Counted from the first letter of the stretch, positions 7,913 to 16,292 are shown. The stretch is 64,000 nucleotides of DNA from Paenibacillus vietnamensis (GCF_020169515.1 NZ_JAHMHW010000024.1:1-64000), one strand, 5' to 3'. Made by a program: numbers and translations. Notes: generated by a model from the sequence alone, not told the origin.

Positions 7913-8790
7913 ATGTACAAAAGAGCTTTTCGCAGGATGAGCGGTCTAAGTTAGGCTGCCTGTATTTGGTCGGTACGCCGATCGGCAATTTGGAGGATAT
8001 GACCTTCCGCGCCATTCGAATATTAAAGGAAGTACAGCTTATCGCGGCGGAGGACACGAGACAAACCAGGAAGCTGCTGACGCATTTTGAAATTGGTACG
8101 AGAACGGTCAGCTACCATGAACATAATAAAAAAGCAAGCGGACCGGAGCTGATCCGGCTGCTGCTGGAAGGCCAGTCGATTGCGCTGGTCAGCGACGCCG
8201 GTCTTCCGGCCATTTCCGATCCGGGCGCCGATCTGGTCAGGGAAGCCGTCAGCCACGATATCCCGGTCATCCCCGTACCAGGAGCTAATGCGGCCCTATC
8301 CGCTCTGATCATGTCAGGTCTTCCTACGGAACGTTTCTTGTTCGCGGGTTTCCCGCCGCGCGAGCGGAAGGTGCTCTCGAAATGGCTGCTTGAGCTGAAG
8401 CTGCAAAAAGAAACGTTGATTTTCTACGAATCTCCGCACCGGTTGGTGAAAACGCTGGAAGTGATGGTGGAAAGTTTGGGAGACCGGAACATCGCCTGCG
8501 TAAGGGAACTGACGAAGAGGCATGAGGAAGCGGTGCGCGGACGGATATCCGAATGCATGGCATGGTTCGGTGACAATCCGCCGCTCGGCGAGTTCTGCAT
8601 TATTATAGAAGGAATAGATCAAGAGACGTTCGATGACAATGCGCAGGAAACGGCTTGGTGGTCGGGGCTGGATCTCGAAGCCCATGTGGCTAGTTATGAG
8701 GAGCAGTACGGCCGTAAGGAAGCAATTAAGAAAGCGGCTCAGGATCGCGGGTTATCGAAGCGGGACGTATATAATGAAGTAAACCGGTAA
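7909..8790 (+). CDS. rsmI: 16S rRNA (cytidine1402-2'-O)-methyltransferase RsmI
   Basis: A 293-residue tetrapyrrole-methylase-fold enzyme that methylates the 2'-O of C1402 in the decoding centre of 16S rRNA. Recognisable parts: LYLVGTPIGNLEDMTFRA near 18-35, EDTRQTRKLL near 48-57, the SAM-site segment ALVSDAGLPAISDPG near 89-103 and VPGANAALSALI near 122-133. The start ATG overlaps the trmN6 stop by 4 bases, so translation is coupled. Confidence 0.96.
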   Translation: MNVQKSFSQDERSKLGCLYLVGTPIGNLEDMTFRAIRILKEVQLIAAEDTRQTRKLLTHFEIGTRTVSYHEHNKKASGPELIRLLLEGQSIALVSDAGLPAISDPGADLVREAVSHDIPVIPVPGANAALSALIMSGLPTERFLFAGFPPRERKVLSKWLLELKLQKETLIFYESPHRLVKTLEVMVESLGDRNIACVRELTKRHEEAVRGRISECMAWFGDNPPLGEFCIIIEGIDQETFDDNAQETAWWSGLDLEAHVASYEEQYGRKEAIKKAAQDRGLSKRDVYNEVNR

Positions 8791-8838
8791 TAATGCGCTT
8801 GTCCGGCGGGAAGAGGATGGATGGCTAGATGGTCATTA

Positions 8839-8881
8839 TAAAAAAAAGGACCTTCCTGGCCGGGTTCTAGCGCAGGAAGGC
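8839..8881 (-). terminator. abrB intrinsic terminator
   Basis: Read on the minus strand, GCCTTCCTG pairs with CAGGAAGG(T) around a short loop and is followed by eight T residues (plus-strand A run 8840-8847). It lies between the convergent rsmI and abrB and may stop transcription in both directions. Confidence 0.82.
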
Positions 8882-8944
8882 ATCAAGGAGTTTATAAAAA
8901 GGTTAGAATTAACAATTGGATAAGTACAGTATAACCTATTTTTT

Positions 8945-9199
8945 TTATTTTGTCACAGGTGTAGGCATCTCAGATAGACAAATATGGCAAACAATTTTTC
9001 CTTTGAAATAGGAAACGTTCTCTGCATTGCCGCAGAAGATACAAGCCGGCTCGTATTTCTTCAGCATGATGCGCTCGCCGTCTACATAAATTTCAAGGGC
9101 ATCTTTTTCGCCAATACCGAGTGTACGGCGCAATTCGATCGGAATAACAACGCGTCCAAGCTCATCGACCTTACGAACAATTCCTGTAGATTTCATCAT
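8945..9199 (-). CDS. abrB: transition-state regulator AbrB
   Basis: An 84-residue global repressor that keeps sporulation, biofilm and secondary-metabolism genes off in exponential growth. The swapped-hairpin DNA-binding domain is almost identical to B. subtilis AbrB (KSTGIVRKVDELGRVVIP, IELRRTLGIGEKDALEIYVDGE). The C-terminal part differs: instead of the B. subtilis multimerisation domain there is a short CIFC...CHIC pair that should bind zinc, a form known from Paenibacillus and clostridia. It is transcribed opposite to its neighbours, from its own promoter with a Spo0A box just downstream. Confidence 0.95.
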   Translation of the reverse strand: MMKSTGIVRKVDELGRVVIPIELRRTLGIGEKDALEIYVDGERIMLKKYEPACIFCGNAENVSYFKGKIVCHICLSEMPTPVTK

Positions 9200-9239
9200 A
9201 ATCTATCATTGCCCCTCTCCAAAATGTGTTTCGCCATCG

Positions 9240-9298
9240 TTCGACATAATTCTTACTTTTATGATTATTATAATACCAACCATTACCAAAATAGTCAA
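9240..9298 (-). promoter_or_regulatory. abrB sigma-A promoter with downstream Spo0A box
   Basis: On the minus strand TTGACT (plus 9293-9298), 17 bases, TATTAT (plus 9270-9275). A perfect 0A box TGTCGAA (plus 9240-9246) lies about 20 bases into the transcript. In B. subtilis Spo0A~P represses abrB from 0A boxes at the same place, so the same switch is expected here. Confidence 0.8.
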
Positions 9299-9383
9299 CT
9301 GGAAAATAGCTTGAAATCACTGGTATTATGGGGCATTTGACTAGATAATAGGGTCATATTACTCTGTAATAGAATACAACAGC

Positions 9384-9444
9384 TTCGACAATTTGGAAAC
9401 TGAAATACGACACTATTCGACATTCTTCATAAGATTGTGTCGAA
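9384..9444. promoter_or_regulatory. cluster of three Spo0A boxes
   Basis: Perfect 7-base 0A boxes (TGTCGAA) occur at 9384-9391 (minus strand, TTGTCGAA), 9416-9422 (minus) and 9438-9444 (plus). The last one ends 11 bases before the ribosome-binding site of the HD-domain gene. Together with the box at 9240 there are four in 205 bases. Confidence 0.7.
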
Positions 9445-9469
9445 ACCATGAACAAAGGAGATGAGAGCA

Positions 9470-10768
9470 ATGAAGGAACAGCTGACGGAAGAGAAAGTTT
9501 TCAAGGATCCCGTACATCATTACATATATGTCCAGGATCAGACTATTTGGGATTTGATCAATACAAATGAGTTCCAGCGTCTAAGGCGGATCCGGCAGCT
9601 CGGCACCTCTTATCTAACCTTCCATGGCGCGGAGCACAGCCGGTTTTCGCATTCGCTCGGCGTATACGAAATTACGCGCAAAATCATATCGCAATTCGAG
9701 CGGAACGGTTACCCGGATTGGCCGGTGGGAGAGCGGCTGGTTTCGCTGTGCGCCGCCCTTCTCCACGATATCGGTCATGGACCGTTCTCTCACTCCCTGG
9801 AGGAGGTATTCGACACGGATCACGAGGAATGGACCTGCAAAATCCTGCTGGAAGATACCGGAATCAACCGTGTTCTCCGGGAGGTTTCCGAGGACTTTCC
9901 GGACAAAGTGGCAGCGGTCATTCAAAAGAAGTATCCGCAGCCGATCGTCGTAAGCCTTATCTCCAGCCAGATGGATGCCGACCGAATGGATTACTTGCTG
10001 AGAGACGCTTATTTTACCGGTGTGAATTACGGAACGTTTGATTTGGAACGCATTCTGCGCGTACTCCGGCCGCATAAAGGGCAGATTGTAGTGAAGGAAA
10101 GCGGCATGCATGCCGTCGAGCATTATTTGATGTCCCGCTATCAAATGTATTGGCAGATTTACTTCCATCCTGTTACCAGAAGCTCAGAGATCATTTTACG
10201 ACAAATATTTCGTAGAGCGCAGGAGCTTTATGTGGGTGGCTATGTATTTGAGTGGATGCCAGCGCCTCTAAAGGGGCTTCTTCATAACCAATTATCGGTC
10301 GATGATTATTTGAAATTGGACGAAGCTCTTGTTCAGACGGTATTTATGCAGTGGCAGGAGGAGAGCGATCCTCTGCTTAGCGACTTGTGCGACCGGTTCT
10401 TAAACCGTAAGTTATACAAGTACGTAACCATCGAAAATCCGGATGAAACGTTACTTAATGAAATAAGCGAATGTTTTTCTTCTATTGGAATGAATCCGGA
10501 TTATCACATGGAAATCGACTTTCCGTTCGATTTGCCGTACGACGTGTACCGCCCAGATAAAAAAGAAGGCGAAAAAAGAGAAAAAGCGCCGATTTTGTTG
10601 TTACTTGGAGAAGATGAAATAAGCGAAATATCTGCGAAATCCGACATTGTTCGCTCAATTACGGGTCTGCATCAAGGCCAATATCACTTGTATTATCCGG
10701 AGGAGCCGCTAAAGGAGTCGGTTCATCTGCTAAGCGAACCTCTAAAAAAATTGTTTAAATTAGAATAG
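9470..10768 (+). CDS. HD-domain dNTP triphosphohydrolase-like protein (YwfO family)
   Basis: A 432-residue HD-superfamily phosphohydrolase. Metal ligands are visible: H56 and H61 in EHSRFSHSLG, H99-D100 in HDIGHGPFSHS and the later aspartate in SSQMDADRMDYLLRDA. Length and motifs match B. subtilis YwfO and E. faecalis dNTP hydrolase, which remove triphosphate from dNTPs under nucleotide control; substrate here is inferred. Start at ATG 9470, 9 bases after AAAGGAG (an in-frame ATG at 9461 touches that site). It stands where B. subtilis has metS, and a cluster of Spo0A boxes precedes it. Confidence 0.9.
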   Translation: MKEQLTEEKVFKDPVHHYIYVQDQTIWDLINTNEFQRLRRIRQLGTSYLTFHGAEHSRFSHSLGVYEITRKIISQFERNGYPDWPVGERLVSLCAALLHDIGHGPFSHSLEEVFDTDHEEWTCKILLEDTGINRVLREVSEDFPDKVAAVIQKKYPQPIVVSLISSQMDADRMDYLLRDAYFTGVNYGTFDLERILRVLRPHKGQIVVKESGMHAVEHYLMSRYQMYWQIYFHPVTRSSEIILRQIFRRAQELYVGGYVFEWMPAPLKGLLHNQLSVDDYLKLDEALVQTVFMQWQEESDPLLSDLCDRFLNRKLYKYVTIENPDETLLNEISECFSSIGMNPDYHMEIDFPFDLPYDVYRPDKKEGEKREKAPILLLLGEDEISEISAKSDIVRSITGLHQGQYHLYYPEEPLKESVHLLSEPLKKLFKLE

Positions 10769-10783
10769 GAGCCTGATACCGAT

Positions 10784-11557
10784 ATGACATTATTGTTCGA
10801 TACTCATACACATCTCGATTCGCATAAATTCGATCAAGACCGGGAGAGCGTAATTGCACGGGCGCGGGAAGCGGGCGTCCACACTCTTCTAAATATTGGA
10901 TTTAACCGCGAGACGATTCCAACGACAATCGCGCTCACCGAGAAATACGATTTTATTTATGCAGCGGTAGGCTGGCATCCGGTAGACAGCATCGACATGC
11001 GGCCGGAGGACCTCGAATGGATCGAGCGCCTGTGCGCCCATAAGAAGGTGGTGGCTATAGGCGAAATCGGGCTTGATTACCACTGGGACACTTCCCCGAA
11101 GGAGGTTCAGCAGCGCGTATTCCGGGAACAAATCCGGCTCGCCCGCAAGCTTCAAATGCCGATCGTCATCCATAACCGGGATGCTCACGAGGACATCGTC
11201 CGGATTCTGAAGGAGGAACAAGCGTCCGAGGTCGGAGGAGTCATGCACTGCTTTTCCGGCAGCTGGGAGACGGCCAAGCAATGTCTCGATATGAACTTCT
11301 ACATTTCGTTCGGGGGGCCTGTCACTTTTCAAAACGCAAGGGTTCCGAAAGAGGTTTTGAAAAGGGTTCCGCTCAACCGGATTTTGATCGAAACGGATGC
11401 TCCGTATTTGGCTCCTCACCCATTCCGGGGCAAGAGAAACGAATCTGCATATGTGACTTTAGTCGCAGAGACGGCAGCCGAATTATTAGGTAAAACGGTG
11501 GAGGAAATCGGTGCAATCACGACAGAAAACGGTAAAAAATGTTTTGGTATTGTCTGA
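10784..11557 (+). CDS. tatD: TatD family metal-dependent hydrolase (YabD)
   Basis: A 257-residue TIM-barrel hydrolase. Metal ligands: H8 and H10 in FDTHTHLD, the glutamate in GEIGLDYHW (about 93), histidines in IVIHNRDAHED (about 128) and MHCFSG (about 154), and the aspartate in ETDAPYLAP (about 206). TatD enzymes act as 3'-5' DNA/RNA exonucleases, and the B. subtilis protein has been linked to D-aminoacyl-tRNA deacylation. It is 15 bases after the HD gene, so probably co-transcribed. Confidence 0.93.
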   Translation: MTLLFDTHTHLDSHKFDQDRESVIARAREAGVHTLLNIGFNRETIPTTIALTEKYDFIYAAVGWHPVDSIDMRPEDLEWIERLCAHKKVVAIGEIGLDYHWDTSPKEVQQRVFREQIRLARKLQMPIVIHNRDAHEDIVRILKEEQASEVGGVMHCFSGSWETAKQCLDMNFYISFGGPVTFQNARVPKEVLKRVPLNRILIETDAPYLAPHPFRGKRNESAYVTLVAETAAELLGKTVEEIGAITTENGKKCFGIV

Positions 11558-11567
11558 GAACGGCTGA

Positions 11568-11622
11568 AATCACGAGAATTAAAGACCTTTATCAAGAAAA
11601 AACTGTTTTTTAACTCGTGAAT
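11568..11622 (+). terminator. possible terminator after tatD
   Basis: CACGAG...CTCGTG with an inner TTAA(A)/TTTTTTAA pairing makes a long imperfect hairpin shortly after the tatD stop. A short T run (TTTTT) follows near 11631. The match to an intrinsic terminator is only fair. Confidence 0.4.
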
Positions 11623-11749
11623 CGCTTCATTTTTCCGTCTTAACCAGACTTTTTCGCTAAAATCGTCTTTTATCGTATCTTTACAATTCACCACGTATGA
11701 GGGTATGATTCATTTCAGAGCATAACATTATGTATTGGATTTCCAGTTT

Positions 11750-11911
11750 GCGCTTAATCTCCGAATAGGGAGAGCGGGGGAACCAAATGCGGTTGACGAA
11801 TCGCATTTAGAATTTTATTCAGGGGTGAATTTCGAAAGCTTTGCCATGAGCAAGGTGCATCGATTAGGGCGACTCTCTTGCCCGAACCCGTCAGCTAACC
11901 TCGTAAGCGAC
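11750..11911 (+). promoter_or_regulatory. c-di-AMP riboswitch (ydaO-yuaA type)
   Basis: The aptamer consensus is clearly present: CGCTTAATCTCC at the start, GAGCGGGGGAACC, AGGGGTGAAT, a variable arm, then CCGAACCCGTCAGCTAACCTCGTAAGCG at the end in two conserved blocks. P1 forms between CGCTTA (11751-11756) and TAAGCG (11904-11909). In this class ligand binding usually turns genes off, and members often precede wall hydrolases or potassium transporters; here it precedes the wall-remodelling gene yabE. Confidence 0.95.
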
Positions 11912-11974
11912 CATAGAGAGCGATCAACCTCGTGCATCCATTTTTTCTGTATCCCAGAGTATTAAGTTACCAGG

Positions 11975-12014
11975 GAAGCCACGAAACAGATCCTCTGTCG
12001 ACGGCTTCTTTTTA
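11975..12014 (+). terminator. riboswitch-controlled terminator
   Basis: GAAGCC/GGCTTC with inner CGAaACAGA/TCTGTCG forms a stable hairpin followed by TTTTTA. It stands 64 bases after the aptamer and before yabE, the place expected for the expression platform: high c-di-AMP should favour termination. Confidence 0.88.
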
Positions 12015-12176
12015 TTTTCGAATATTCGGAAATCGGTCGACATAGGGTTAGAAAATGGAGGTGGGAGGTCGGAGAGTAGTTCTGGATTGCGTGCCTGCAC
12101 GCCAATATACTAATAGTCGCGTCAGTTGGATCATGCGTCACACTTGGCGGCGGGGCTATGAAGGAGGACCGAAGAA

Positions 12177-13325
12177 GTGGGACTACTCCAGGTTAAGGAC
12201 ACCCATGGGAAACGATCATCCAGCATGTCTTTCGCATTGCGATGGAAGCGTGAAAACTTGCGTTTGATACTTTTAAGTGCTGCTATCTCAATCGCTATGA
12301 CTTTCATGTTTTTGGTGTTGTTGTACGGAACGGCTGTCAAAAGCGTCTCCGTAGTAGTGAACGGACAAGAAACCGTTGTTGAAACCAAACAATGGGTCCT
12401 GCAACGCCTACTGGATGAACAAGCTATCACAATTGGACCACATGACGAGGTATCCGTCCCGCTTAATGCGGCAATTAAAGACGGTGATCGAATCGAGGTT
12501 AAACAGGCGATTCCGGTCATTGTGAAGGCTGATGGCAAGACATCAACGGTGTACACGACAGAAAGAACAGTTAAAGCAGCGGTAGAGGAATTAAATATTT
12601 CGATACGTAGTCAAGATAAAGTAACGCCTGCGCTTCAAACCAAATTGGATCCGCAGCAGACAGTAACCGTTGTACGTGTAGATACGCGAGTATCGGAGAC
12701 GGAGCATAAGGTTCCGTATTCTATCGTGAAGAAGAATGACCCGACGCTGGAGGCCGGCAAAGAAAAGCTCGTGCAGACCGGCAAGGAAGGCGTTGTCGTT
12801 GAACAAATCGAGAAGAAATATGAGGACGGCGTCCTCATTTCGAAGAAGTCGGTCAGCAAGGTTGTGGAAACCGCTGCCGTCAATCAGGTAGTCGCGATCG
12901 GAACGAAGAAGCCGGCACCGAAAGTGACGGTGCTGTCGAACTCCGCCCCAAGCGTGAAGACATTGACCAAACGGGGAGTCACTTTTAAAGCGAAGAAGGT
13001 ATTGAAGAACGTTACGCTTACCGCTTATTCCGCTGGCGTAGCTTCGACCGGCAAGGATGAGAGCCATCCTTTGTACGGGATTACCGCTTCCGGCACCCGT
13101 GTTCAAGAAGGCCGCACTATAGCCGTAGATCCGAAGGTTATTCCGATCGGCTGGTGGGTCTATATAGAGGGAATCGGCTTCCGCCGCGCAGAGGATAAGG
13201 GCGGTGCCATAGACGGCAACAAAATTGACGTCTATTTTGACAGCACGAAGACCGCAATGAAGTTTGGCAGGAAAAAGGGAATTACCGTTTATGTCCTTGG
13301 TCCGAATAAACCGACTGCCAGCTAA
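12177..13325 (+). CDS. yabE: YabE-like wall protein: DUF348, G5 and 3D domains
   Basis: A 382-residue secreted, membrane-anchored protein related to resuscitation-promoting factors and peptidoglycan-remodelling enzymes. Order: cytoplasmic basic stretch, one membrane span at about 28-48, two DUF348 repeats (about 54-95 and 110-155), a G5 domain (about 160-245), a linker, and a C-terminal 3D domain (about 285-375) with the three aspartates expected for a lytic-transglycosylase-like double-psi barrel (AVDPKVIP, EDKGGAI, NKIDVYF). GTG start has AAGGAGG 8 bases upstream. The c-di-AMP riboswitch upstream ties its expression to cell-wall/osmotic signalling. Confidence 0.94.
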   Translation: MGLLQVKDTHGKRSSSMSFALRWKRENLRLILLSAAISIAMTFMFLVLLYGTAVKSVSVVVNGQETVVETKQWVLQRLLDEQAITIGPHDEVSVPLNAAIKDGDRIEVKQAIPVIVKADGKTSTVYTTERTVKAAVEELNISIRSQDKVTPALQTKLDPQQTVTVVRVDTRVSETEHKVPYSIVKKNDPTLEAGKEKLVQTGKEGVVVEQIEKKYEDGVLISKKSVSKVVETAAVNQVVAIGTKKPAPKVTVLSNSAPSVKTLTKRGVTFKAKKVLKNVTLTAYSAGVASTGKDESHPLYGITASGTRVQEGRTIAVDPKVIPIGWWVYIEGIGFRRAEDKGGAIDGNKIDVYFDSTKTAMKFGRKKGITVYVLGPNKPTAS

Positions 13326-13379
13326 TAGAACAGGTTATTATTAATTTATTTTAAGAAAGAATTAAATATGCCATTATAA

Positions 13380-13403
13380 GAAGAGGCACTGCCTCTTCTT
13401 TTT
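13380..13403 (+). terminator. yabE intrinsic terminator
   Basis: GAAGAGGC-ACT-GCCTCTTC (8 perfect pairs) and TTTTT lie 55 bases after the stop. Confidence 0.9.
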
Positions 13404-13447
13404 GCATGTTGTAAAGCGAAACAAGCAAGCGGAAAGGAATGAACCGG

Positions 13448-13996
13448 GTGATCAAGGAGATCATTGTTGTAGAGGGGAAAGACGATACGGCTGCGGTGAA
13501 GCGGGCCGTCGAGGCGGATACGATCGAGACGAACGGATCGGCTATCGGGGAGGATGTGCTGAGGAGGATTGCACTCGCGAACGAGCGGCGCGGCATTATT
13601 ATTTTCACGGACCCCGACCATGCCGGCGAGCGGATCCGGAAAATCGTGGCCCGTCACGCTCCAGGGTGCAAGCATGCTTTTTTGCCGCAGGAGAAGGCCT
13701 TATATAAAGGGGATATCGGGATTGAAAACGCGAGTCCGGAGGCTATCCGGCAGGCGCTGTCCGAGCTCCGTACCGAATCCGCAAGCGAGACCGGCGAAAT
13801 CAGCTGGGAGGATTTGATGGAGGCGGGTCTTATCGTTCATCCCGATGCCGCGAATAGGAGGCTTCTGCTCGGTAAGCTGCTTGGGATCGGTTATGCGAAC
13901 GGAAAACAATTTTATAAGCGCTGCACCAGCTTCCGCATCTCGAAAGAGGAATTTATGGCTGCGCGCAAGCAGATGGAAGAGAAATTGGGGGAATAG
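13448..13996 (+). CDS. rnmV: ribonuclease M5
   Basis: A 182-residue TOPRIM-domain nuclease that matures 5S rRNA precursor in low-GC Gram-positives. The TOPRIM glutamate is in VVEGKDD (E9) and the DxD pair in FTDPDHAGE (about 54-56); the PGCKHAFLP block is typical of M5. I start at GTG 13448 (MIKEIIVVEG), 9 bases after AAAGGA; the ATG at 13439 abuts that site. Four bases separate it from rsmA. Its substrate, the 5S gene, is also in this window. Confidence 0.95.
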   Translation: MIKEIIVVEGKDDTAAVKRAVEADTIETNGSAIGEDVLRRIALANERRGIIIFTDPDHAGERIRKIVARHAPGCKHAFLPQEKALYKGDIGIENASPEAIRQALSELRTESASETGEISWEDLMEAGLIVHPDAANRRLLLGKLLGIGYANGKQFYKRCTSFRISKEEFMAARKQMEEKLGE

Positions 13997-14000
13997 CGAA

Positions 14001-14882
14001 GTGAGCGGACAAGATATCGCAACACCGAAGAGGACGAAGGAAATTATCGCGAAATACGGATTTTCCTTCAAGAAAAGCTTGGGCCAGAACTTTTTGATCG
14101 ACCAAAATATTTTGAACAAAATCGTAGCGGCGGCCGAGCTCGATAAATCGAAGGGTGCGCTTGAGATCGGTCCCGGAATCGGTGCGCTTACCCAGCGGCT
14201 GGCGGATGCTGCGGGGAAAGTGGCCGCCGTCGAGATCGACAACCGGCTTATTCCGATCCTGAAGGAGCTGCTGGAAGGTGAGGAGCATACGACGGTCATT
14301 CACGGTGACGTACTGAAGCTGGACCTGAAGCAGGTGTTCGCAGAGCGCTTCGAAGGTTTAACGGGCGTAAGCGTAGTCGCCAATTTGCCTTATTATGTAA
14401 CGACGCCGATCTTGATGAAGCTGCTGGAGGAGAAGCTGCCGCTCGAGAATATCGTCGTGATGATACAGAAGGAAGTAGCGGAGCGGATGGCTGCGAAGCC
14501 CGGCGGCAAGGAGTATGGCAGTCTGAGCGTAGCAGTCCAGTACTACTGCGTGCCTGAGGTCGTGTGCACGGTCCCTCATACGGTATTCATTCCTCAGCCG
14601 AATGTCGATTCCGCGGTTATTAAGCTGGCTCTGCGCGACAAGCCGGCCGTCGATGTGCCGGACGAGGAGCATTTTTTCCGCGTCGTGCAGGCAAGCTTCG
14701 CCCAGCGCAGAAAGACGCTCGGCAACAATTTGACGGCATTCGTCGGCAAGGAGCGGCGCGAAGAGCTGACGGAGCTTCTACGGGCATGCGGTATCGATCC
14801 CGTGCGACGGGGAGAGACGCTGTCGCTCGAGGAATTCGCAGTTATCAGCCGGGCGATGCTGGAGAAAGGCTGGCGCGGCTAA
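14001..14882 (+). CDS. rsmA: 16S rRNA (A1518/A1519-N6)-dimethyltransferase
   Basis: A 293-residue KsgA/RsmA enzyme dimethylating two adenines near the 3' end of 16S rRNA. SAM motif I is LEIGPGIGALTQ (near 54-65), motif II AVEIDN, and the catalytic NLPYYV is at about 127. I start at GTG 14001, which gives the family length; a longer frame upstream overlaps rnmV and is not supported. The usual rnmV-rsmA-yabG order is kept. Confidence 0.95.
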   Translation: MSGQDIATPKRTKEIIAKYGFSFKKSLGQNFLIDQNILNKIVAAAELDKSKGALEIGPGIGALTQRLADAAGKVAAVEIDNRLIPILKELLEGEEHTTVIHGDVLKLDLKQVFAERFEGLTGVSVVANLPYYVTTPILMKLLEEKLPLENIVVMIQKEVAERMAAKPGGKEYGSLSVAVQYYCVPEVVCTVPHTVFIPQPNVDSAVIKLALRDKPAVDVPDEEHFFRVVQASFAQRRKTLGNNLTAFVGKERREELTELLRACGIDPVRRGETLSLEEFAVISRAMLEKGWRG

Positions 14883-14900
14883 GCTTCCCAAAAAATACTC

Positions 14901-14928
14901 ACCATTCGCCCTCTCTGCCCATAGGATA
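14901..14928 (+). promoter_or_regulatory. sigma-K promoter of yabG
   Basis: ACC (14901-14903), 16 bases, then CATAGGATA (14920-14928) fits the sigma-K pattern mAC-16/17-CATAnnnTA. yabG is a sigma-K gene in B. subtilis. Confidence 0.7.
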
Positions 14929-14948
14929 GACGAAGAGGTGATTAACCC

Positions 14949-15836
14949 ATGAAGCAAGGGGACCTGGTCGTCCGCAATTCGTATGGCGGTGACGTGCTGT
15001 TCCGAGTAGAAGCCGTTCGCACAAATCATGCCGTATTGAAAGGCACGGACTACCGATTACTTGCGGACGCTCCGATTCCCGATCTGTCGGTCGTACGCGA
15101 TCCGGAATCGACAAGAGCGGTGCAGCAAGTCCGGATTAAAGTAAATGACTCCATCAATCGTATGCGGTCGGAAAGAGAGCGGCAGACGGAAAAAGCCGAG
15201 CAGCATATTCGTCATGCCATGCAGCAGCAGAATCAATCCTTCTTTGAAGTGCCCGGAAAAGTATTGCATCTTGACGGCGACGGCAATTATTTAAAGAAAA
15301 GCATGCAGCTGTACAATACGATGCATGTCCCTTCCCATGGCCTTCATGTGCATGAATCCCAAATGGCGGATGTCTTATATCGCCTGCTTCCGCAGCTGAA
15401 GCCGGATATTGTCGTTATCACGGGCCATGACGGCGTGCTCAAAAACCGCTCGTCGATGGATCTCTTCAGCTTGAGCAGCTACAAAAATTCGCAGCATTTC
15501 GTTAATGCCGTACGCGTCGCGCGCGAGTATGAGAAAAGCCGTGACAGCCTAGTCGTAGTGGCAGGTGCCTGCCAATCGCACTTCGAGGCGCTGCTTCAGG
15601 CCGGTTCCAACTTTGCCAGCTCACCCGGCCGTATTTTGATACACGCCCTGGATCCCGTCTATATCGCGATAAAAGCAAGCTATACCTCCATCAAGGACAC
15701 GATCAATTTAGCGGATGTGATTCACGGGACGATCAGCGGAATTGACGGCGTAGGAGGCATAGAAACGTTGGGCCGTTTCCGAGTCGGCCTGCCGAAGCCG
15801 AAAATTACTTCGTCAAATCCTGTTTTGAAGGTATAG
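14949..15836 (+). CDS. yabG: sporulation-specific protease YabG
   Basis: A 295-residue mother-cell protease that trims spore-coat proteins (SpoIVA, YrbA/SafA, others in B. subtilis) late in sporulation. The whole length matches the YabG family: GDLVVRNSYGGD at the start, then the LHLDGDGNYLKKSM, VPSHGLHVHE, VVITGHDGV and GACQSHFEALL blocks; the conserved histidines and cysteine are candidate active-site residues. GAGGTG lies 8 bases before the ATG. A sigma-K promoter precedes it. Confidence 0.95.
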   Translation: MKQGDLVVRNSYGGDVLFRVEAVRTNHAVLKGTDYRLLADAPIPDLSVVRDPESTRAVQQVRIKVNDSINRMRSERERQTEKAEQHIRHAMQQQNQSFFEVPGKVLHLDGDGNYLKKSMQLYNTMHVPSHGLHVHESQMADVLYRLLPQLKPDIVVITGHDGVLKNRSSMDLFSLSSYKNSQHFVNAVRVAREYEKSRDSLVVVAGACQSHFEALLQAGSNFASSPGRILIHALDPVYIAIKASYTSIKDTINLADVIHGTISGIDGVGGIETLGRFRVGLPKPKITSSNPVLKV

Positions 15837-15918
15837 CCGGCTTTCTTGAAGCAACTTCATAGTATGTATTTTTCTTGCACATATATGTATGGATTTTAAA
15901 AAATGTACGAAAATACCG

Positions 15919-15989
15919 TTGACAAGTAATTAACGCTGCTGATATAATATTTCTCTTCATTTGACATTAACCCTCTTTCTGGTTATAAT
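15919..15989 (+). promoter_or_regulatory. tandem sigma-A promoters of veg
   Basis: Promoter 1: TTGACA (15919-15924), 18 bases, TATAAT (15943-15948). Promoter 2: TTGACA (15961-15966), 17 bases, TATAAT (15984-15989). Both hexamers are perfect in both promoters, so very strong expression is expected, as for the classic veg promoter of B. subtilis. Confidence 0.92.
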
Positions 15990-16016
15990 GGACAAGGAAA
16001 GAGGTGGTAGTGGACA

Positions 16017-16292
16017 ATGGCAAAAAATACGCTATTGGATATAAAACGCAGCTTGGAGGCTCACGTTGGCTCCAAAATCCGTCTTAGAGCTAACGGTGGC
16101 CGACGAAAGACCATCGAACGAACCGGCACGTTGGAAGAAATCTACCCTTCTGTATTCATTGTTAAGCTTGATGAGGAGCAGCATGCTTTTAAGCGGGTTT
16201 CCTACAGCTACGCGGACATTCTGACCGAATCGGTGGAAGTGACCGTATGCAATGATGAAGGCCATGTTAGAATCGCCCATTTGCAGCAATAG
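16017..16292 (+). CDS. veg: Veg protein
   Basis: A 91-residue member of the Veg family (LDIKRSLEAHVGSKIRLRANGGRRKTIERTG at the start is its hallmark in two short blocks; the C-terminal half is a small beta fold). Veg is abundant in vegetative cells and stimulates biofilm formation in B. subtilis, apparently by countering SinR; its biochemical role is not settled. AAAGAGGTGG precedes the ATG by 8 or 9 bases. Two perfect promoters drive it and a terminator follows. Confidence 0.95.
   Translation: MAKNTLLDIKRSLEAHVGSKIRLRANGGRRKTIERTGTLEEIYPSVFIVKLDEEQHAFKRVSYSYADILTESVEVTVCNDEGHVRIAHLQQ

Noticed and set aside
12055..12267. 70-codon frame between the riboswitch terminator and yabE
   Set aside because: It overlaps the yabE start in another frame and lacks family or codon support.
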